Shown piece by piece: positions 1-5,732 of a DNA stretch of 5,732 nt (position 1 is its first letter; each line of letters starts with the position of its first letter). The DNA lies in assembly GCA_017501805.1 (NCBI GenBank), contig JAFVWG010000291.1, positions 1 to 5,732 on the forward strand. The letters run 5' to 3'. Under the pieces are notes generated by a model. It was not told the DNA's origin. It worked only from the letters and a program-made list of their open reading frames with translations, and searched no databases. The position numbers were made by a program, and so were the translations under genes. Source of the DNA: Oscillospiraceae bacterium. GTDB lineage: Bacteria > Bacillota > Clostridia > Oscillospirales > Oscillospiraceae.

Positions 1-1
1 C

Positions 2-175
2 AACAAGCTGCTCACGGTCAAGTCAATCGTTACAATTTTGATGACGGTGATCTTCGCCGTCCTGGCAGTTCGCAGCACGATCTCCGGGCACGAGTTTTTG
101 ACGGTATTTACTGTCGTCATAGGCTTCTATTTCGGCACGCAGAAGGAAAAGAAGGACGGAGGCGGTGCTGAATGA
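2..175 (+). CDS. Small membrane protein, holin-like (5' end outside window)
   Basis: The frame is open from the first complete codon at base 2 to TGA at 173-175, giving 57 visible residues that begin NKLLTVKSIVTILMTV. Two hydrophobic segments are visible, about residues 9-24 (IVTILMTVIFAVLAV region) and 34-47 (FLTVFTVVIGFYFG). A charged, hydrophilic tail (TQKEKKDGGGAE) follows. Short proteins with one or two membrane spans and a Lys-rich C-terminus directly upstream of an endolysin are often holins or holin-like proteins in Firmicutes phages, and this motif style recurs in small uncharacterised prophage proteins. The start codon probably lies just beyond the left edge. The stop overlaps the next start (ATGA), which implies translational coupling to the amidase. 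The membrane nature is seen directly. The pore-forming role is inferred from position, and it could instead be another small virion or membrane protein. Confidence 0.65.
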   Translation, partial: NKLLTVKSIVTILMTVIFAVLAVRSTISGHEFLTVFTVVIGFYFGTQKEKKDGGGAE

Positions 176-873
176 AAATTCTTCTGATCGCCGGTCACGG
201 CGCCGGAGACCCTGGAGCGACGGTGAAGTTTAGGGGGAAAACATACAAAGAAGCGGAAGAAACGCGAAGCATCCTGAGTGATGTCACTGCGGCGTTGTCC
301 GATTACGACGTCGAGATCGGTTGGTACAACACCGATCGTGACGCTTATGCTGACTGGAAAGCCGGTAAGCTTCCTGCGTCTGTATTCGAGGGCTGCGTCA
401 TCGTTGTCGAAGTCCATCTCAACGCATTCAAGCTGGAGGGAGCGGAAAACGGAAAGACAAAAGGCGTTGAGTGTTACGTTCCTACGAGTGTTTCGATCAT
501 CGGCGATGCAGTGGCAGCTTCGCTCTGTGAGGAGATCGCCAAGCTCGGCTTGACGAATCGCGGGGTGAAGAAGAAAAACTACTCCGTTATTGCGGCTGCC
601 CGCGCAGCAGGTGTTCCGGCAGTGCTTCTTGAGTGTTTCTTCCTCGATGACGCGGACGATATGAAGGTGTACACGCAGAACAAGAGCGCGGTCGCGAACG
701 CGATCGCAGCTGCGCTGGTCAAGTCTTTCAATCTGAAGGAGATTCCGAAGACCAGCCGTGAGATCGTGCAGCAGGCGGCGGGGCTGGCTGACAGCACGAT
801 GGACTATCTCGCCGCCTACCGTTGGGGTAAGGACCTTTTGGACAAGCTCGCCGCAGCGATTGAAAAGAAATGA
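172..873 (+). CDS. N-acetylmuramoyl-L-alanine amidase (phage endolysin, Amidase_3 type)
   Basis: This 233-residue protein should cleave the amide bond between N-acetylmuramic acid and L-alanine in peptidoglycan to lyse the host. The Amidase_3 signature is complete: GHGAGDPGA at residues 8-16 with zinc ligand His9, a Glu in YKEAEETR (probably Glu27), His82 in VEVHLNAF, and catalytic Glu154 in VLLECFFLDD. The RGVKKKNYSVI stretch (130-140) precedes the last strand, as is usual in this family. The catalytic domain ends near residue 190. A short helical tail (about 195-233, with DYLAAYRWGKDLLDKL) follows and may be a small wall-binding or oligomerisation element, of a kind seen in other Firmicutes endolysins. 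There is no signal peptide, which fits holin-dependent release. The start at 172 is set by the ATGA overlap, by GGAGG at 158-162, and by the protein beginning directly at the first core strand (MKILLIAGHG). Four cysteines (75, 101, 119, 155) contrast with none in the two downstream proteins. Confidence 0.93.
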   Translation: MKILLIAGHGAGDPGATVKFRGKTYKEAEETRSILSDVTAALSDYDVEIGWYNTDRDAYADWKAGKLPASVFEGCVIVVEVHLNAFKLEGAENGKTKGVECYVPTSVSIIGDAVAASLCEEIAKLGLTNRGVKKKNYSVIAAARAAGVPAVLLECFFLDDADDMKVYTQNKSAVANAIAAALVKSFNLKEIPKTSREIVQQAAGLADSTMDYLAAYRWGKDLLDKLAAAIEKK

Positions 874-884
874 GGTGAAAAGGA

Positions 885-2330
885 ATGGCAACGATCAACA
901 CGCACGTTGGCGTTATGAATACCGGGACCGAAACCTTCCGTAAATTTGCGGAAGCGAACCCGGAATATAAGAAGTATGTTACAACTCCCGCACCTTCTGC
1001 GCCCGCGACTGTGGCATCGGGAGCTTCGAACACGCCGTATACGAACGAGGCAAAGCGCACGACGACTCCTTCCGCACCGTCCGCATCAGGTGTCTATGCG
1101 ATCGGCACGCAGGCGGGAAGCGATATCGTAAATCGCGTGAAAACGACCGGGAAGAGCGAAAAGACGACAGACGGCAGCATCCTTTCCCTCGGCGCAGACG
1201 GGAAGGTGTACGCGTTCCAGAATGGAAACAAGCTGCTCGTGCAGAACAACTATTCTCCGCCCAGCTCCGGAGCGGGAATATATGTGATCAGAACGGAAGA
1301 CGGACGGAGCCGATATGGCGGCGTCCTTTCCGGCGGCAACGGCGCCAGCGTTTATATGAACGACAACGGCGCTGATGGAAAGCCTGCCCAGCTCGTCAAT
1401 GAGAACGGCGTTGTGTACGCGATCAAGGACGGCAAAAAAATGGCTGTCCAGGTCGGCGGAGAAAGTCCGAATCAGAGCACAGCCGATCCGAACAACAGCG
1501 GTGCTATTCTCTCCGCGCTGTTCAAACTCACGCAGAATCGGAACAATGACTTCCTGTCAGCGCAGAAAAGTGCGACCGATGCCGCCGTGCAGCGCGCCGT
1601 GAACGACATCAATCTGCAGAAGAAAAATACCGACCTGAGCTACGCGGATCTTTTCCGGCAACTCTACATCAACAAGATGCGCACGAAGAAGGACCTCGAC
1701 CAGCAGCTTGCGGCGCAGGGAATCACCGGCGGTATGGCGGAGACGACGCGGCTCGGGATCGATACTTCTTATGCGGATGCACTCCGTCAGGGTGAAATCG
1801 AGCGGCTGAATACGCAGGCGGAACTGGATCAGGCGGCGATCGACACGCGGCTGCAGGGCGACATCTCCTATGCGACGATCGCAGCTCAGGAGGCACAGCA
1901 GCGGCAGCAGAGCTACGCGAGCCTGCTTTCTGCCTTGCTCAATCGGCAGTATGCGTTGGAAGATGCCGAGCGCTCGCTGGCGCTTACGCGGGAAGGATGG
2001 GCAAGGGAGGATAGGAAGACGGCAGATGCACTGGCGGCGCAGACTGCTTCCGCCGATCAGCAGAAGATGTACGCGCTTGTGATGAGCGTGCTTGAGAACG
2101 GCTTCCTTCCCGATGACGCGACGCTTGCCGCGGCAGGGATCCCGAAACAGCTTGCGGTTCTGCTCGCGGCGCGAAAAGGCTTGCCGAAGCAGACTACATA
2201 CACAGAAAAGCAGGCAGAGACGGCAGTTTTTGCGGCGGCGAATGGTGACAAATCGGATATGGTCCGCACGATCGTGGAAGGTTATTACGGACTTCCTCTC
2301 GAAAGCGTTCTTGCGGCATGGGGTCACTAA
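885..2330 (+). CDS. Cysteine-free coiled-coil phage protein with duplicated beta unit, probable virion/internal protein
   Basis: This 481-residue protein is not assigned to a named family here. Residues 35-68 form a Pro/Ala/Ser/Thr linker. Residues 69-120 and 131-189 look like two diverged copies of one beta-rich unit: each opens G-[VI]-Y-x-I-x-T-x-x-G and closes with [DN]Gx-VYA-x-x-x-G-x-K-x-x-VQ. From about 205 to 400 the protein is Ala/Gln/Leu-rich, strongly helical and heptad-like, interrupted by a Gly turn at AAQGITGGMAETTRLG (276-291). The pattern of SYADLFRQL and SYADALRQGEIERLN recurring along the helix is seen in long helical virion proteins of Firmicutes phages. The C-terminal 80 residues look globular. 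The start is fixed by GAGGTG at 872-877, seven bases before ATG, and the gap to the amidase is 11 bases. No cysteine, membrane span or signal peptide is present. Location next to the giant downstream gene suggests a shared role as structural or ejected virion proteins. That role is inference; that the gene is real is secure. Confidence 0.85.
   Translation: MATINTHVGVMNTGTETFRKFAEANPEYKKYVTTPAPSAPATVASGASNTPYTNEAKRTTTPSAPSASGVYAIGTQAGSDIVNRVKTTGKSEKTTDGSILSLGADGKVYAFQNGNKLLVQNNYSPPSSGAGIYVIRTEDGRSRYGGVLSGGNGASVYMNDNGADGKPAQLVNENGVVYAIKDGKKMAVQVGGESPNQSTADPNNSGAILSALFKLTQNRNNDFLSAQKSATDAAVQRAVNDINLQKKNTDLSYADLFRQLYINKMRTKKDLDQQLAAQGITGGMAETTRLGIDTSYADALRQGEIERLNTQAELDQAAIDTRLQGDISYATIAAQEAQQRQQSYASLLSALLNRQYALEDAERSLALTREGWAREDRKTADALAAQTASADQQKMYALVMSVLENGFLPDDATLAAAGIPKQLAVLLAARKGLPKQTTYTEKQAETAVFAAANGDKSDMVRTIVEGYYGLPLESVLAAWGH
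1089..1244 (+). repeat. Beta-unit copy 1 in the 481-residue protein
   Basis: Residues 69-120, from GVYAIGTQAG to DGKVYAFQNGNKLLVQ. The closing 16 residues match the second copy at 8 positions (G, V, Y, A, G, K, V, Q). It looks like an old tandem duplication of a small beta domain, possibly a ligand-binding or beta-propeller/beta-hairpin element. Confidence 0.5.
1275..1451 (+). repeat. Beta-unit copy 2 in the 481-residue protein
   Basis: Residues 131-189, from GIYVIRTEDG to NGVVYAIKDGKKMAVQ. It is slightly longer than copy 1 because of a Gly/Asn-rich loop (about 146-165) and is separated from it by a short Ser/Pro linker. Confidence 0.5.
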
Positions 2331-2336
2331 GGAGGA
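2331..2336 (+). promoter_or_regulatory. Strong Shine-Dalgarno site of the giant gene
   Basis: GGAGGA begins immediately after the upstream TAA (2328-2330) and ends six bases before ATG 2343. It decides this start over later in-frame ATG codons such as 2460, and is about as strong as the GGAGG of the amidase (158-162). Confidence 0.85.
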
Positions 2337-2342
2337 AGAAAT

Positions 2343-5300
2343 ATGAAATTCAAGACCGGATCCGACATCGCGGGAGGAAAGCTTCCTGTCTTGCCGCTGC
2401 CCTCTCCCGGGATCAACAAAAAGACCAAAACCGAACCGAAGAAAAGCGGGACTGCTCTTATGAGCAGCCCCGCAAAAGCATCTTCGGCGGCGCCGGTCGC
2501 CGCTCCTGCGAAGCAGAGCGCGCCGAAAGCGTCGAATCTTTATCAGTGGATGATGAATGTGGACGCCCTCGGAAAAGAGCTCTCCGAGGACTACACGGCG
2601 CGAAACGGTGTCTATCAGCCGAATTTCTCCGCATACAGAACGGAGAAGGAAGATAAGATCTCCGAACTCGCACAGAACGGCGCGGAACTCTTCGCCGAGC
2701 TGGAGCAGAAGAGAGCGCAGCTTTCTCCGGAGGAATACGACGTAATCGCACAGGGCGTCGGATCCTATGCGCGCTATCTTGCAGGCGCACGCGCCGGACT
2801 TAGCCGGGAAGAGGAATATTATGCAACCTTTGCCAACGAAGCAGATTTTGTTGAAAAGACAAAGGGGAAGAAACCCGTTGACGCTATCGATCGGCAGATG
2901 CAGGCGATTGCCTTATCTGCGGGAAATGTTCAAAACAAAGCAATTCCCGGACGGAACATTCTTGCGCCGGGGCAGCTTTCGGATGGACGGCCTGCTGGAA
3001 GCGCCGCTGAAGAGAAAAAAAGCATTGACCGACGGGGACTGATGCTTGAGAACGACGCGCGGGAGAAGTACTATGCTGCGCTGAACGCCTTTGCAAAGGC
3101 AAAGGATGATGTGAGTCTCAATGTCGGGAACTGGCGCAGAGCCATCACGGAAACGGAAAACGTTGGAAGCGATGCTGTGGTTTCCGGTTGGCATGCAGAC
3201 CAGTTTGTCATAATGAACGATGAACTGCAGAAAAGAGGTCTGCTGCAGCCGGGCGAGCGTGTGACACGCAAGAACATGGACAGGCTCTTCGAGCGGTATG
3301 CGAATATGACCCTTGCTCCGTTCCAAAAAGATACCGACCGCACGAGGCGGGAATATCAGATCGCAACCGGTATGGCGGATATGGCGGAAAACGCGTGGTC
3401 GCATCAGCTGATGAATCGACCGGGCTTTGAACAGAAGGCTGCCTTCCGGACCCGGCAGAGAAACGGTGAATATGCGAACAGCGCCGATGCTCTCTACGAT
3501 ATGGTGAATCAGGTGCCGGGCGCGAAAGAAGCCTATATTTCCCTCTCGGAGAAGGAAGAGATCGCGGGGAATAGGACGCACCGTACTGAGGATGCTGTTA
3601 TCGACCACGCAGCTGCGGCGAAGAAAATCGCGGATCAGGTCGCGACAATGACACAGGAGGAGCGGGAGATCTTCAACTATCTGTTTCTTCCTGAGAATCC
3701 GGAAGAGGCGCTCGCCTATCTCGATACTTTTGAGCGTCGTCGAACGGCGGCAAACCGGGAGCAAAGTCAGGAGTGGATCCGTGACGCGGTGAATCAGCCC
3801 GGCGCAGCAGGTGCCTTCAGCACTGCAGGATTGAACTTGCTGACGGTGCTTGCGATTCCGATGAAGCTCAGCAGCGTGGTCGGAAATACTGTCTCGCTCC
3901 TTTCGGGAGAGCCGATCGACCCGAATGCGGGGTACAACGCAGTTTCCGCATTTTCACAGGATGTCAGAAGCGAGACCTCCCGGATGATCCTCGAAGGGGA
4001 CTCAAATAACGGGTGGCGTCAGCTCGGGAACTGGGGATATCAGACGGCGATGAGTATGGCGGACTTTCTCTATACGGCGGCGATCACCGGCGGCTTCGGC
4101 GGGACCGCATTTTCCGCGCCTGCGGCAAAAGCACTTTCGCTTTCTGTTATGGGAACGTCGGCGGCGGCGGACGCAACGACCGCGGCTTTGGACCAGGGAA
4201 TGGACAGCAACCGTGCATACATTCTCGGTATGATCGCAGGCGGTGCCGAAATTCTCACCGAAATGGTGAGCCTAGAAACATTGCTCGATCCGAAGCGGCT
4301 TACGGACAGCGGGTTTAAATACTGGATCAAGAACGTTCTTGCGGAAGGTGCGGAAGAAGGCGCGAGCGATGCTGTCAACTGGCTTGCTGACGGCCTTTAC
4401 GATGTGATAAGCGGTCAGAGCGAGAGCGCGTGGAAGCGCGCGATCCGGGAATATGAAGAGCAGGGGAAGAGCGCAAAGGAAGCGTTTTCTCTCGCGGTCG
4501 CAGACCGCGCAAGAGATCTTTCGCTCAGTATGCTGGGCGGAGCCTTCTCCGGTGCCGTTATGGCAGGAAGCGCCGTGGGCTTGGATTATACGACAGATAC
4601 CGCCATCGGCAAAGATCTTGCAAGAAAAAACGGCGGTGTTCGCGCTGCGATGGACAACGAGCTGCGCCGCGGCACGCGTTTCTCTCCGGATAGCGATGCG
4701 TATCGAATGGCGCAGGGGAACCTTGAACGCATTGCGGAAAATGACTTCACGACGCGGCAGGAGATCCGTGCTGCCGGCAGACAGTACCGGGTGAATGAAA
4801 TGGAACAAACGCAGCCTGAACCTTCCCGTGTGCTGCCGCTTCCTGCTCCCGGGATAGAAAAAACCGCCTCCGGGACGGAGACGGCGGACAGTACGATCAT
4901 TGTTACAAACCCGGTTGGGCATACACCGGCAGAAAATCGGTTGATTTCAGAATATCGGCAGTCGACCGATAAGAAAGTGCTGGAGTATCTGAAAAAATGG
5001 CGGCTTCTTCAAAATCCGAATTACAAGAAAAAGGCGGCAATTTCCCTTGGAGATGTGTCAGATAGGGCGGTGCGAGACATTGAAGGCTTGCTTGGAATTG
5101 ATGTAAGCGGCTATGAGCACTCCTTCGGCGGAAATGCGGTGCAACACATTGAAAATCGCCATGGAAAGAATGGTCAGCAGGATCATACGATGGCAGATGA
5201 TAATGATATCGCCCGAATGGGTTATGTACTGGACAACTACGACGGAGTAGAAACCCTGCGTGATGAAAATGGAAAGCAGGTGTATAGCCGTGAATTCCAA

Positions 5301-5732
5301 AGCAAAGATCGCAGAGGAGCACCGCTGGTAAGATTTTCAAAAAGAGTTGACGGCACATACTACATAGTTGAAGCCGTCCCGGATGCGAACGCGAAAAAGC
5401 TACGCGTTGTTTCTGCATATATGCAGAAAAAGAGTGAAAGCACCGACCAAATGCTGAACATGGAGCATAGCTCCCTGCAGCCTACGTCCGAAACGCCCAA
5501 TGGCGCGCATGCTTTCACTAAAAACAGTATACCCGCAACCGCTGAAAAAAGTCAAGGGGAAAAATCGCCGGTGCTGGCGCTCGGTGCCTACGGGACGAAT
5601 GATCCCGTCAGGCAGGCGCGTTTCCGGCAGGCGGAGAAGATCGCAAAGATCTTCGGCACAGAGCTGCGCGCCGTCGCACCGCGGAACGGTGCGGCCGCGT
5701 CCTATTACAACGGCGTTATCAGCATCGATCCG
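2343..5732 (+). CDS. Large polyvalent phage protein with BECR-type nuclease-like domain (3' end outside window)
   Basis: One frame stays open for 1130 codons from ATG 2343 to the window edge; GGAGGA at 2331-2336 fixes the start. Layout: Pro/Ala-rich N-terminal arm (13-63) with VLPLPSPGI; charged helical region (about 64-490), including EEREIFNYLFLPENPEEALAYL; Gly/Ala-rich hydrophobic module (about 495-750), with NLLTVLAIPMKLSSVVG, the conserved-looking YQTAMSMADFL, GMIAGGAEILTEMVSLETLL and LSLSMLGGAFSGAVMAG; a linker with VLPLPAPGI (830-838); a compact domain (about 900-1065) with VQHIENRHG; and a terminal segment that looks like the start of a zincin peptidase. From memory, the order hydrophobic module, BECR-like domain, peptidase matches the multi-domain 'polyvalent proteins' of phages and conjugative elements, thought to enter the cell with the DNA. 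The hydrophobic module may help membrane passage. No cysteine is present. The gene follows its neighbour after 12 bases, so it probably belongs to the same late operon. Function is inferred from domain resemblance; a tape-measure-like or minor head role is the main alternative. Confidence 0.9.
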   Translation, partial: MKFKTGSDIAGGKLPVLPLPSPGINKKTKTEPKKSGTALMSSPAKASSAAPVAAPAKQSAPKASNLYQWMMNVDALGKELSEDYTARNGVYQPNFSAYRTEKEDKISELAQNGAELFAELEQKRAQLSPEEYDVIAQGVGSYARYLAGARAGLSREEEYYATFANEADFVEKTKGKKPVDAIDRQMQAIALSAGNVQNKAIPGRNILAPGQLSDGRPAGSAAEEKKSIDRRGLMLENDAREKYYAALNAFAKAKDDVSLNVGNWRRAITETENVGSDAVVSGWHADQFVIMNDELQKRGLLQPGERVTRKNMDRLFERYANMTLAPFQKDTDRTRREYQIATGMADMAENAWSHQLMNRPGFEQKAAFRTRQRNGEYANSADALYDMVNQVPGAKEAYISLSEKEEIAGNRTHRTEDAVIDHAAAAKKIADQVATMTQEEREIFNYLFLPENPEEALAYLDTFERRRTAANREQSQEWIRDAVNQPGAAGAFSTAGLNLLTVLAIPMKLSSVVGNTVSLLSGEPIDPNAGYNAVSAFSQDVRSETSRMILEGDSNNGWRQLGNWGYQTAMSMADFLYTAAITGGFGGTAFSAPAAKALSLSVMGTSAAADATTAALDQGMDSNRAYILGMIAGGAEILTEMVSLETLLDPKRLTDSGFKYWIKNVLAEGAEEGASDAVNWLADGLYDVISGQSESAWKRAIREYEEQGKSAKEAFSLAVADRARDLSLSMLGGAFSGAVMAGSAVGLDYTTDTAIGKDLARKNGGVRAAMDNELRRGTRFSPDSDAYRMAQGNLERIAENDFTTRQEIRAAGRQYRVNEMEQTQPEPSRVLPLPAPGIEKTASGTETADSTIIVTNPVGHTPAENRLISEYRQSTDKKVLEYLKKWRLLQNPNYKKKAAISLGDVSDRAVRDIEGLLGIDVSGYEHSFGGNAVQHIENRHGKNGQQDHTMADDNDIARMGYVLDNYDGVETLRDENGKQVYSREFQSKDRRGAPLVRFSKRVDGTYYIVEAVPDANAKKLRVVSAYMQKKSESTDQMLNMEHSSLQPTSETPNGAHAFTKNSIPATAEKSQGEKSPVLALGAYGTNDPVRQARFRQAEKIAKIFGTELRAVAPRNGAAASYYNGVISIDP
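2388..2420 (+). repeat. Motif copy 1 (VLPLPSPGINK), N-terminal arm of giant protein
   Basis: Residues 16-26. It matches the copy at 4830-4862 at 9 of 11 residues and 25 of 33 bases. Most of the differing bases are at third codon positions, which points to conservation of the peptide and not to a recent DNA duplication. Confidence 0.7.
4790..4802 (+). promoter_or_regulatory. Possible internal ribosome binding site and ATG ahead of the nuclease cassette
   Basis: GGTGA (4790-4794) can pair with the anti-Shine-Dalgarno sequence and sits five bases before the in-frame ATG at 4800 (Met820). A product starting there would begin MEQTQPEPSRVLPLPAPGI, carrying the same motif near its N-terminus as the full protein does. 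It would include the whole nuclease-like domain without the hydrophobic module. The match is short, so this could be chance in a GC-rich gene. Confidence 0.25.
4830..4862 (+). repeat. Motif copy 2 (VLPLPAPGIEK), linker before nuclease-like domain
   Basis: Residues 830-840, ten residues after the possible internal start Met820. It lies at the junction between the GC-rich hydrophobic module and the lower-GC cassette, in a Pro/Thr/Ser-rich linker likely to be exposed and flexible. Confidence 0.7.
4858..4887 (-). terminator. Antisense intrinsic-terminator-like hairpin inside the giant gene
   Basis: Read on the minus strand, a GC-rich stem (CCGCC 4864-4868 with GGCGG 4883-4887, and TCCG 4869-4872 with CGGA 4876-4879, three-base loop, three-base bulge) runs directly into six Ts (complement of A 4858-4863). 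This is the classical intrinsic terminator form, but there is no minus-strand gene whose end it would mark. It may limit antisense transcription or be a coincidence of Lys and Gly/Thr codons. Confidence 0.3.
4890..5560 (+). other. Lower-GC segment carrying the nuclease-like domain
   Basis: Hand counts give 211/360 G+C (59%) at 4381-4740, 249/540 (46%) at 4921-5460, and 81/120 (68%) at 5581-5700. The drop and recovery coincide with the linkers on either side of the nuclease-like domain. The reading frame is continuous across both boundaries. This pattern suggests an effector module acquired from another source by recombination in the flanking linkers. The edges are approximate. Confidence 0.6.
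5040..5538 (+). other. Nuclease-like effector domain (phage Barnase/EndoU/ColicinE5-D/RelE-like) within the giant gene
   Basis: This covers residues about 900-1065 of the giant protein. It opens with a helix (ISLGDVSDRAVRDIEGLLGI), then VSGYEHSFGGNAVQHIENRHG with His935 and His940, then a DNDIARMGYVLDNYDGV segment (952-969). Alternating strands follow: VYSREFQSK, PLVRFSKRVDG, TYYIVEAVP and LRVVSAYMQKK. The tail PTSETP plus KNSI is typical of what follows these domains in phage head-morphogenesis-type and polyvalent proteins. In the BECR fold family the His near the first helix and polar residues on the last strands form the RNase site; here candidates are His935, His940, Glu1010, Ser1024 and Tyr1026. 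The assignment rests on remembered family patterns, not on a search. RNase activity and toxicity are inferred. No immunity gene is visible in the window. Confidence 0.6.
5577..5732 (+). other. Probable lead-in of a zinc metallopeptidase domain, cut by the window edge
   Basis: The last 52 residues (about 1079-1130) include RQARFRQAEKIAKIFGTEL and end in SYYNGVISIDP. In phage and conjugative-element polyvalent proteins, a helix of the form 'AxxxAxxxG' followed by 'NGxYxxGxIxID' usually comes directly before the HExxH helix of a zincin-like peptidase. The HExxH itself is not in the window, so this is a prediction about sequence beyond the edge. Confidence 0.4.

Noticed and set aside
127..891. 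Minus-strand open frame of 254 codons opposite the amidase
   Set aside because: The + strand encodes a complete amidase with all catalytic residues, so the antisense frame is a shadow.
1557..2327. Minus-strand open frame of 256 codons opposite the coiled-coil gene
   Set aside because: Long antisense frames are expected opposite GC-rich Ala/Gln/Leu codons. The product is Arg-rich and low in complexity, and a well-supported + strand gene covers it.
2913..3764. Minus-strand open frame of 283 codons opposite the giant gene
   Set aside because: It is a shadow of the + strand frame, which is open without interruption and has a strong ribosome binding site. The minus product is Arg/Cys/Ser/Leu-rich with no recognisable motif.
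4070..4200. Gly/Ala-rich stretch considered as a collagen-like or low-complexity repeat
   Set aside because: There is no GXY periodicity or base-level repeat. It fits the Gly/Ala-rich hydrophobic module of the large protein.
4488..4516. Hairpin TCTCT-CGCGGTC / GACCGCG-CA-AGAGA with a three-base loop
   Set aside because: The stem is strong (12 pairs with a two-base bulge) but has no T-tract on either strand and lies in a coding helix (LAVADRARDL). It is most simply explained by codon choice.
4903..5418. Minus-strand frame of 171 codons opposite the nuclease-like domain, considered as an antisense immunity gene
   Set aside because: The product is Cys/His/Leu/Phe-rich with no domain resemblance, no convincing ribosome binding site was noticed, and the + frame continues through it.

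Overview
The window is a tightly packed, single-strand (+) block from a bacteriophage or prophage, most likely of a Gram-positive (Bacillota, Clostridia- or Negativicutes-like) host. The evidence is a holin-like/endolysin pair, strong GGAGG-type ribosome binding sites, ATGA or about 10-base gene junctions, and protein styles typical of Firmicutes phages. Base composition is GC-rich over most of the window. The host cannot be named from the sequence alone.

Layout: (1) 2-175, the 3' end of a small membrane protein, probably holin-like. It overlaps by ATGA with (2) 172-873, a zinc-dependent N-acetylmuramoyl-L-alanine amidase (endolysin) with its full catalytic set. (3) 885-2330, a 481-residue Ala/Gln-rich protein with a duplicated beta-rich unit at its N-terminal end and a long coiled-coil body, probably a virion or ejected internal protein. 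(4) 2343-5732, one uninterrupted reading frame of 1130 codons that runs off the right edge. All four genes look co-transcribed. No promoter, + strand terminator, tRNA, CRISPR array or transposon is visible, and there is no non-coding stretch longer than 12 bases.

The last gene is the centre of interest. It looks like a phage 'large polyvalent protein': a helical N-terminal half, a Gly/Ala-rich hydrophobic module (about residues 495-750), a linker, a compact His-containing domain (about 900-1065) that resembles phage Barnase/EndoU/ColicinE5-D/RelE-like (BECR-fold) nuclease effectors, and a final segment that looks like the lead-in to a zinc-metallopeptidase domain cut off by the window edge. 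The nuclease-like domain lies in a DNA segment of clearly lower GC (46% by hand count, against 59% before and 68% after). That suggests an exchangeable effector cassette.

Three further signals stand out. The 11-residue motif VLPLPxPGIxK occurs at the protein's N-terminus and again just before the nuclease cassette. A possible internal ribosome binding site and ATG lie immediately upstream of the second copy. Neither the 481-residue protein nor the 1130 visible residues of the giant protein contains a cysteine. Together these suggest proteins carried in the virion and delivered with the genome, while the first two genes would serve lysis. That role is inferred from family resemblance and context and is not shown by the sequence.
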